DNA of 35,085 nucleotides from Bacteroidota bacterium (GTDB lineage: Bacteria > Bacteroidota > Bacteroidia > Palsa-948): contig PLUL01000029.1 in the NCBI GenBank assembly GCA_003164895.1, positions 1 to 35,085 on the forward strand, read 5' to 3'. How positions within the stretch are numbered: the first letter of the stretch is position 1; every line of letters begins with the position of its first letter. Under the pieces are notes generated by a model. It was not told the DNA's origin and did not search any database. It saw only the letters and a program-made list of their open reading frames with translations. The position numbers and the translations under genes were made by a program. Below, one piece after another: positions 26,689-32,318 of this stretch.

Positions 26689-26724
26689 CGTCATTGCTTC
26701 GGTCGTTCCTCCCTCGCAATGACG
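26689..26724. repeat. REP-like palindrome between etfB and etfA
   Basis: Perfect 9-bp arms CGTCATTGC (26689-26697) and GCAATGACG (26716-26724) flank an 18-base loop. The arm sequence is like a dispersed palindrome family I recall from many bacterial genomes. It lies entirely between the etfB stop and the etfA start and can form an mRNA hairpin there. Only this copy is present in the window. Confidence 0.75.
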
Positions 26725-26728
26725 TTAT

Positions 26729-27466
26729 TTATATAACTTTTGCTTCTGTATGTAATAGGTTTACTAATTCTCCAACATTATTCGGGTCAATCATTTTGCA
26801 TTCTCCTTTTGCAGCAGGCAGATCAAATTGTGCTGAACTGCTCAACATTTCGCAAGCAGCAGGTTCAACAACTGCAAGGGGTTTAGTTCTTGCTGTCATA
26901 ATTCCGCGCATGTTTGGAATTCTTGGTTCAGCCATTCCTTTTTGCGCTCCTGCAACAAACGGAAGTTTTGCTTCAAGGATTTCTTTTCCGCCGTCAATTT
27001 CTCTTTCGAGTGTTGCTACAGATCCATTCACATCCAGTTTTGTTGCTACGGAAACAGAAGGTAATCCTAAAAATTCTCCGAGCATGGTTGGAACTTGTCC
27101 TCCGTTATAATCAATGGATTCTTTTCCTGTAAGAATTATATCGTAAGAATTTTTCTTGGCAACTTCTGCAATTTGAAATGCAACAAAATAAGCATCGGTT
27201 GGTTCAGCATTCACGCGGATCGCGTCATCCGCGCCAATGGCAAGTGCTTTGCGCAAGTTGGGTTCGGTGTTTGTCTGACCAACATTGATAACAGTTACTG
27301 TTCCACCCAAAGCTTCTTTCAACTCAAGCGCGCGGGTAAGAGCAATTTCATCGTAAGGATTGATGATAAACTGAACGCCCTGAGCGTTGAATGCTTTTTT
27401 ATCAGGCGTGAAAGTGATTTTGGTTGTAGTGTCAGGGACTTGTGAAATGCAGACAAGAAATTTCAT
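26729..27466 (-). CDS. etfB: Electron transfer flavoprotein subunit beta
   Basis: The 245-residue product is the AMP-binding beta subunit of ETF. It begins MKFLVCISQVPDTTTKI and shows INPYDEIALTRALELKE, a middle ADP-binding-like segment (TGKESIDYNGGQVPTMLGEFLGLPSVS, about 115-142) and AKLPFVAGAQKGMAEPRIPNMRGIM near the recognition loop. It is the first gene of the etfBA pair; a -7-like element lies just upstream. Subunit order B-then-A matches many Bacteroidota genomes. Confidence 0.93.
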   Translation of the reverse strand: MKFLVCISQVPDTTTKITFTPDKKAFNAQGVQFIINPYDEIALTRALELKEALGGTVTVINVGQTNTEPNLRKALAIGADDAIRVNAEPTDAYFVAFQIAEVAKKNSYDIILTGKESIDYNGGQVPTMLGEFLGLPSVSVATKLDVNGSVATLEREIDGGKEILEAKLPFVAGAQKGMAEPRIPNMRGIMTARTKPLAVVEPAACEMLSSSAQFDLPAAKGECKMIDPNNVGELVNLLHTEAKVI

Positions 27467-27492
27467 AAATATTTATTTTTTTCAAAGGATGG

Positions 27493-27500
27493 CAAAGATA
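27493..27500 (-). promoter_or_regulatory. Putative -7 promoter element for etfB
   Basis: On the minus strand the sequence reads TATCTTTG, an exact TAnnTTTG match about 27 bases before the etfB ATG. No -33 TTG is seen at the usual distance. Confidence 0.4.
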
Positions 27501-27558
27501 ATAATATCTGAATGACTCGGAAATGAGAAAAGTCAAATCTGTGATAAGCATATTTTAT

Positions 27559-27589
27559 TTTGCGCAATGGAAAGAAAGAGGTAGGTTTG
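27559..27589 (+). promoter_or_regulatory. Putative -33/-7 promoter directly abutting a start codon
   Basis: TTTG (27559-27562), a 19-base spacer and TAGGTTTG (27582-27589) fit the two-part Bacteroidota promoter consensus. Transcription would begin at or within a few bases of the ATG at 27594 or 27600, implying a leaderless or nearly leaderless message. Confidence 0.4.
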
Positions 27590-27593
27590 TGGG

Positions 27594-29267
27594 ATGAAAA
27601 TGAAATTCCTCTCGACATTTTTCTTTTTTGTTTGTTTCTCGGAAAATCTTTTTACACAGAATTGGGATTGGGCGAAAGTTGTTGGGGGTGTTAGAAGTGA
27701 TGAGGGTAACTGCGTAAGCACAGACGGTGTTGGTAATGTTTTCGTTACAGGTTATTTTTACAGTCCTACCATTGCTTTTGGCTCTACCATACTCACTAAT
27801 AAAGATACATCAGGAAATACCCAAGATATATTCATCGCCAAATTTGATGCTTCAGGAAATGTTTTGTGGGCGAAAAATGTCGGTGGAAGTGGTAATGATT
27901 TCGGGCAAAGTATAAGTACAGACGGCAACGGCAATGTATTTATTACAGGCGGATTTGAGAGTTCTACCATCATTTTCGGCTCCGACACTTTAATCAATTT
28001 AGGAATTCAAAATATTTTCATAGCTAAGTATGATGCCTCTGGCAATTTGCTCTTTGCGAAAAGTGTTGGAGGGTCTTCTCAAGATGTAGGTTATAGCATA
28101 AGTACAGATGGCATAGGAAATGTATTTGTTACAGGTTGGTTTCAAAGCCCATCAATCACTTTTGGTTCTACGACACTAACCAATCAAGGATTCACTAATA
28201 TATTCATAACTAAATATGATGCTATTGGCAATGTGCTTTGGGCGAAAAGTGTGGCAGGAAATGCTGATGATTATGGTGTTGGTGTCAGCACTGACGGCAG
28301 TGGCAATGTTTATCTAACGGGCTCTTATGGTTATACCCTTACTTTCGGTACTACTATATTATCTAATACCGGAAGTGCAGAATTTTTTATTGCTAAGTAT
28401 GATGCTTCTGGGAATGTACTTTGGGCGAAAAGTGCGAGTGGAAGTTCTAATGGTAACAGCATAAGTACCGATGGTATTGGCAATGTGTTTGTAACTGGTT
28501 TTTTTAAGAGTTCCACCGTCACTTTTGGTAACACTATCTTAACCAATTCAGATTCGGCACCTGATATATTCATAGTCAAATATGATGCTTTGGGAAATGT
28601 ATTATGGGCAAAAAGCTCTACGGGAACAAGTACTGATGTAGGTTGCGGTGTTAGTACAGATGGCATTGGCAATGTATATTTAACTGGCTATTTTAATAGC
28701 TCATTAATCTCCTTCGACTCAGACACAATAACCAATGCAGGTTATTGGAATATTTTTCTTACAAAATACGATGCTTCGGGAAATGTAATTTGGGTGAAAA
28801 GTGCACGGGGTGATGGTGGCGATATGGGTTACAGCGTCAGCGCGGATGGTAGTGGCAATGTTTTTATTACTGGAATATTAAATAGTTTCGTTACTATTTG
28901 CGGTTCCACAACTTTAACTAATACAAATATGGGGGGTACTAATATATTTCTTGCCAAATTAAACGGTATTAGTGGAATCAACGAAATTAATTTAGACAAC
29001 TCCTTTGAAATTTATCCAAATCCCACTAATGGAATGTTTACAATACAAGCCAACCTGCCTACCGGACAGGCAGGTAGCCATCAGCTCTTAGCTAATAGCC
29101 AAATAGAAATTTACAATGTAATGGGGGAAAAAGTTTACAGCAATTCCCAATTACCTCAATCAACTCAATTAACCATTAACCTTTCTGCACAAGCAGTCGG
29201 AATTTATTTCCTGCAACTCACCACTCAACAAGGAATTGCGAGGAAGAAAATTGTGATTAGCCGTTAG
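27594..29267 (+). CDS. Secreted seven-repeat (SBBP-type) beta-propeller protein with T9SS sorting domain
   Basis: The 557-residue product has a signal peptide (about 1-22, ending ENLFTQ; ATG 27600 would drop two residues). Seven copies of a roughly 60-residue SBBP-like repeat follow (each with STDG.GNVF.TG, FGSTTLTN-like and KYDASGNVLWAKS), consistent with one seven-bladed propeller at about 23-460. A T9SS type A sorting domain closes the protein (YPNPTNGMFTIQ...GIYFLQL). That domain is interrupted by about 16 residues around a DNA palindrome encoding LPTGQAG (488-494). The function is probably structural or binding at the cell surface. A short leaderless-type promoter lies at the start. Confidence 0.9.
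   Translation: MKMKFLSTFFFFVCFSENLFTQNWDWAKVVGGVRSDEGNCVSTDGVGNVFVTGYFYSPTIAFGSTILTNKDTSGNTQDIFIAKFDASGNVLWAKNVGGSGNDFGQSISTDGNGNVFITGGFESSTIIFGSDTLINLGIQNIFIAKYDASGNLLFAKSVGGSSQDVGYSISTDGIGNVFVTGWFQSPSITFGSTTLTNQGFTNIFITKYDAIGNVLWAKSVAGNADDYGVGVSTDGSGNVYLTGSYGYTLTFGTTILSNTGSAEFFIAKYDASGNVLWAKSASGSSNGNSISTDGIGNVFVTGFFKSSTVTFGNTILTNSDSAPDIFIVKYDALGNVLWAKSSTGTSTDVGCGVSTDGIGNVYLTGYFNSSLISFDSDTITNAGYWNIFLTKYDASGNVIWVKSARGDGGDMGYSVSADGSGNVFITGILNSFVTICGSTTLTNTNMGGTNIFLAKLNGISGINEINLDNSFEIYPNPTNGMFTIQANLPTGQAGSHQLLANSQIEIYNVMGEKVYSNSQLPQSTQLTINLSAQAVGIYFLQLTTQQGIARKKIVISR
29053..29075. repeat. Palindromic element inside the T9SS sorting-domain coding sequence
   Basis: ACCTGCCT (29053-29060) and AGGCAGGT (29068-29075) are perfect 8-bp inverted arms around a 7-base loop. 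The element is read in frame as LPTGQAG. The surrounding protein fits the sorting-domain pattern better if about 16 residues here are an insertion. Only one copy is in the window. Confidence 0.65.
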
Positions 29268-29274
29268 AGCATCT

Positions 29275-29290
29275 TCACAGCCACACATCC
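29275..29290. repeat. Isolated in-phase unit of the 21-bp array
   Basis: CTTCACAGCCACACATCC (from 29273, core ACATCC at 29285) has the subtype A layout, 8 bases after the upstream stop codon. Its core is exactly 63 bases (three periods) before the first unit of the continuous array, although the two periods between do not match. Confidence 0.4.
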
Positions 29291-29347
29291 CAAATCAATA
29301 ATGAATAAGGAATCATGAGCAATCAATAATCAATCTTTCGGAGTTAC

Positions 29348-29746
29348 ACATCGGACTATCACAACCAGACATCCAACCTTCACAGTCGGACATCCAACCT
29401 TCACAATCAGACATCCAACCTTCACAGTCGGACATCCAACCTTCACAGTTAGACATCCAACCTTCACAATGAGACATCCAACCTTCACAGTTGGACATCC
29501 AACCTTCACAGTTAGACATCCAACCTTCACAGTCGGACATCCAACCTTCACAATGAGACATCCAACTGCGTTAATGAAACATCCGACTGAGTGAATGAAA
29601 CATCCAACTGAGTGAATGAAACATCCGACTGAATGAATGAGACATCCAACTGAGTGAATGAAACATCCAACTGAATGAATGAAACATCCAACTGCGTTAA
29701 TGAAACATCCGACTGAATGAATGAGACGTCCAACTGAGTGAGTTGC
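29348..29746. repeat. 19-unit 21-bp tandem array with two unit subtypes
   Basis: The core ACATC (ACGTC in the last unit) recurs every 21 bases without a single phase slip from 29348 to 29726. Units up to 29537 continue as CAACCTTCACA plus a variable 5-base tail such as GTCGG, ATCAG, GTTAG or ATGAG (subtype A; the first unit is divergent). Units from 29558 on continue as CAACTG or CGACTG plus AGTGAATGA-like sequence (subtype B). Open frames on both strands arise because 21 is a multiple of three and the units lack stops; no start or codon signal supports translation. The array fills most of the 680-base gap between a T9SS cargo gene and the pyruvate dehydrogenase gene. Confidence 0.95.
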
Positions 29747-29896
29747 CTCTATCTAATAGCTAAAATCGTTGAAAATTGAGGTTTTTTGTTTCAAACTTCT
29801 TACTTCCTTCAAAAGAGTGCTTTTTTAATTCAATCTGTGGAGACATCCCGATACGTGCCAGAACAGACTACTCGATGTTACACACCCGATTTTTTC

Positions 29897-29904
29897 TACA
29901 TTTG
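29897..29904 (+). promoter_or_regulatory. Putative -7 promoter element for the pyruvate dehydrogenase gene
   Basis: TACATTTG matches TAnnTTTG and lies 43 bases before ATG 29948, in the non-repetitive end (29747-29947) of the gap. No clear -33 element is seen. Nothing else is recognisable in that 200-base segment. Confidence 0.45.
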
Positions 29905-29947
29905 CCCTCCATAATTTGTACATTCGTAAAAATTCGCATCCGTACTT

Positions 29948-30928
29948 ATGAAAACCATTCAATTTAGAGAAGCACTGCGCGAAGCCATGACAGAAGAAAT
30001 GCGCAGGGACGAACGCGTGTTTCTCATGGGCGAAGAAGTGGCTGAGTACAATGGCGCTTACAAAGTGAGCCAGGGAATGTTGGCTGAGTTTGGCGCTAAG
30101 CGCGTGATAGATACTCCCATTGCCGAACTAGGTTTTACCGGAATCGGTGTGGGTGCTGCCATGAATGGTTTGCGTCCAATAATAGAATTCATGACTTTTA
30201 ATTTTTCGCTTGTTGCCATTGACCAGATTATAAACAGTGCGTCAAAAATGTTGAACATGAGTGGCGGACAGTTTCCTGTTCCTATCGTGTTTCGCGGAGC
30301 TACCGGTTCGGCAGGACAACTTGGAGCGCAACATTCCAATTCGTTTGATTCGTGGTACGCAAACTGTCCTGGATTGAAAGTGGTTGTTCCTTCAAATCCA
30401 GCAGATGCAAAAGGACTTTTAAAATCTGCCATTCGCGATAACGACCCTGTAATTTTTATGGAAAGCGAGCAGATGTATGGCGATAAAGGCGAAGTTCCTG
30501 AAGGAGAATATTTAATCCCGATTGGTGTTGCGGATATAAAACGTGTAGGAAGTGATGTTACAATCGTAAGTTTCGGAAAAATTATTAAAGAAGTTTACAA
30601 AGCTGCCGATGAATTGGCGAAGGAAAATATTTCTGCCGAAGTAATTGACCTGCGCTCTATTCGTCCTATTGATTACGCCACGGTTATTGAATCTGTAAAG
30701 AAAACAAATCGTTTAGTTGTAGTTGAAGAAGCATGGCCTCTCGCTGCAATTTCCTCTGAGATTGCTTATTATGTTCAGAAAAATGCTTTTGATTATTTGG
30801 ATGCTCCGATTCGCAGAGTGAATTCAGAAGATGTTCCTCTTTCTTATGCATCTACACTTGTTGAACCTGCATTGCCGAATGCGGGAAAAGTGATTCGTGC
30901 AGTGAAAGATGTCCTTTATCTTTCGTAA
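29948..30928 (+). CDS. pdhB: Pyruvate dehydrogenase E1 component subunit beta
   Basis: The 326-residue product is the beta half of the thiamin-dependent E1 heterotetramer that decarboxylates pyruvate for the dehydrogenase complex. Landmarks are MGEEVAEYNGAYKVSQGM at the thiamin site, RVIDTPIAELGFTGIGVGAAM, and FRGATGSAGQLGAQHSNSF (potassium/cofactor region). The C-terminal transketolase domain has VIDLRSIRPIDYATV and VVEEAWPLAAISSEIA, and the protein ends at DVLYLS. Branched-chain 2-oxoacid E1 beta is the main alternative, but the motifs fit the pyruvate type. The alpha subunit and E2 are not in the window. It is convergent with the FtsB/DivIC-like gene, with only two bases between stops. Confidence 0.93.
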   Translation: MKTIQFREALREAMTEEMRRDERVFLMGEEVAEYNGAYKVSQGMLAEFGAKRVIDTPIAELGFTGIGVGAAMNGLRPIIEFMTFNFSLVAIDQIINSASKMLNMSGGQFPVPIVFRGATGSAGQLGAQHSNSFDSWYANCPGLKVVVPSNPADAKGLLKSAIRDNDPVIFMESEQMYGDKGEVPEGEYLIPIGVADIKRVGSDVTIVSFGKIIKEVYKAADELAKENISAEVIDLRSIRPIDYATVIESVKKTNRLVVVEEAWPLAAISSEIAYYVQKNAFDYLDAPIRRVNSEDVPLSYASTLVEPALPNAGKVIRAVKDVLYLS

Positions 30929-30930
30929 AA

Positions 30931-31272
30931 TTAATTTGACGCGATACTATTTTTCTTCACCGTGTCTTTAACGATTACAAAAATTTCCTCGTTATCTTTT
31001 TTCATTAAATATTTTTCACGTGCAAACTTTTCAAGATTGGAAGGATTGGTGCGCAGTTCGTTCATGTCGTTCTTGCTGTTCTTGATTTCATCTTTGTAAT
31101 ATTTACGTTCGGTGCGAAGTTGTTTTAGTTTTTGTCTTAGCTGATATTGTGAAAGTAAATCGTCTTTGTCGAAAAATGTAACCCAAACAATTATTGCCAA
31201 GATGGAAATAAAATATTTATTCCAAACAACCGGAATAATCATTTTTAAAAATGAATTCTTTTTCTTTCCCAT
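30931..31272 (-). CDS. FtsB/DivIC-family septum formation initiator
   Basis: The 113-residue protein has a short basic cytoplasmic N-terminus, one membrane helix (about 17-34, KYFISILAIIVWVTFF), and a coiled coil (about 42-75, QLRQKLKQLRTERKYYKDEI). A short C-terminal domain follows with the family's KFAREKYLMKKDNEEIFVI. FtsB/DivIC acts with FtsL and FtsQ at the division site. It is divergent from the L,D-transpeptidase-fold gene, with 74 bases between their starts. Confidence 0.87.
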   Translation of the reverse strand: MGKKKNSFLKMIIPVVWNKYFISILAIIVWVTFFDKDDLLSQYQLRQKLKQLRTERKYYKDEIKNSKNDMNELRTNPSNLEKFAREKYLMKKDNEEIFVIVKDTVKKNSIASN

Positions 31273-31346
31273 TGAAGTAAAAGTAAGTAGCGAAACAATC
31301 TTTGCAAAATAAATTCGTTGTACTTTTAAACAAAATTGCTAACACA

Positions 31347-32117
31347 ATGAAAAGAATATTCACATATTTATCAGGTGTCGTATTTTTGTCGATAATCTTT
31401 TTTGTGTTTAATTCTTCATTCATGTCAGAAAGTTTCAAATTACAGCAGCAGAAATTTCCACGGGTAAAAACTGCTTACGATGAAAAAGAAAAACCTGTGA
31501 AGGAATTATTTTCTTCAAAGGGAATAGATATTTCTGCTATGAATATTTTTATCCGTGCATTTAAAAAAGAAGCGCAGTTGGAAATCTGGGCGAAATCTTC
31601 AAAGCAAGAAAAGTTTCAACTGATAAAAACATATTCGATTTGCGCTTCATCAGGTACACTCGGTCCAAAAAGTAAACAAGGTGACGGACAAGTACCAGAA
31701 GGGTTTTATGAGATAGACAGATTCAATCCTTCCAGTAATTTTTATTTGTCGCTTGGGGTGAGTTACCCAAATTCTTCAGATAGAATTCTTGGTGAAAAAG
31801 GAAATCTTGGCGGAGATGTTTTTATCCATGGCAATTGCGTTACCATCGGTTGTATGCCGCTTACCGATGATAAAATAAAAGAAGTATATCTGATGGCTGT
31901 GGAAGCGCGATCTGCTGGACAGCAGAAAATATTTGTTCACATTTTTCCCTGTCGGATGGATGAGAATGGAATGAAATACCTTGAGAAAGAGTATAAAGAC
32001 AACCCTAAACTTATTTATTTCTGGAAAAATATTCAGAAAGGATATGAGTATTTTGAAAAGAATAAAATCCTTCCAGCTATCTCGGTTTTGAGCAATGGTG
32101 AGTATTCTGTCAAGTAA
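31347..32117 (+). CDS. L,D-transpeptidase (YkuD)-fold protein, YafK-like
   Basis: The product is 256 residues from ATG 31347; a TTG at 31302 is in frame but less likely because the signal/anchor begins at MKRIFTYLSG. The N-terminal hydrophobic segment (about 3-22) is followed by a YkuD domain with GDGQVPEGFYEID. Its active-site block is IHGNCVTIGCMPLTDD, with His161 and nucleophile Cys169. Thr replaces the usual Ser before the catalytic GC. The HGxCVxxGC form is the YafK-like subgroup, which includes an enzyme that removes a lipoprotein from peptidoglycan in Escherichia coli. Either peptidoglycan crosslinking or cleavage of a peptidoglycan-protein link is possible. It acts in the periplasm. 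Confidence 0.85.
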   Translation: MKRIFTYLSGVVFLSIIFFVFNSSFMSESFKLQQQKFPRVKTAYDEKEKPVKELFSSKGIDISAMNIFIRAFKKEAQLEIWAKSSKQEKFQLIKTYSICASSGTLGPKSKQGDGQVPEGFYEIDRFNPSSNFYLSLGVSYPNSSDRILGEKGNLGGDVFIHGNCVTIGCMPLTDDKIKEVYLMAVEARSAGQQKIFVHIFPCRMDENGMKYLEKEYKDNPKLIYFWKNIQKGYEYFEKNKILPAISVLSNGEYSVK

Positions 32118-32318
32118 TTTTATTTTTTCCTGCAATTTTGTCGAAAAAATCATACTGTTTGTCTAAAATATGTTGCATTTCGTTTAAGAAATAACTTTTA
32201 AAAATTACTATTGCTATATAATCTTATTGCAATTTATTGTTGATAAAATGTATTGATATGTTTTTATTACACAGGCAACCTTTACATAACTTTCCGTCTT
32301 TATTTCAAACATGACTTG

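Noticed and set aside
29313-29733. Minus-strand open frames with heptad repeats such as CEGWMS and DVSFTQL
   Set aside because: They follow from a 21-base repeat without stops. Several frames are open at once, and no promoter or start context supports them.
29843-29853. Another GAGACATCCC resembling the 21-bp unit
   Set aside because: It is out of phase with the array (117 bases from the last core) and matches only the short core.
32118-32318. Promoter for the last PKD-repeat gene
   Set aside because: TAACTTTC near 32296 is one base off the -7 consensus and has no -33 partner, which is too weak in such AT-rich sequence.
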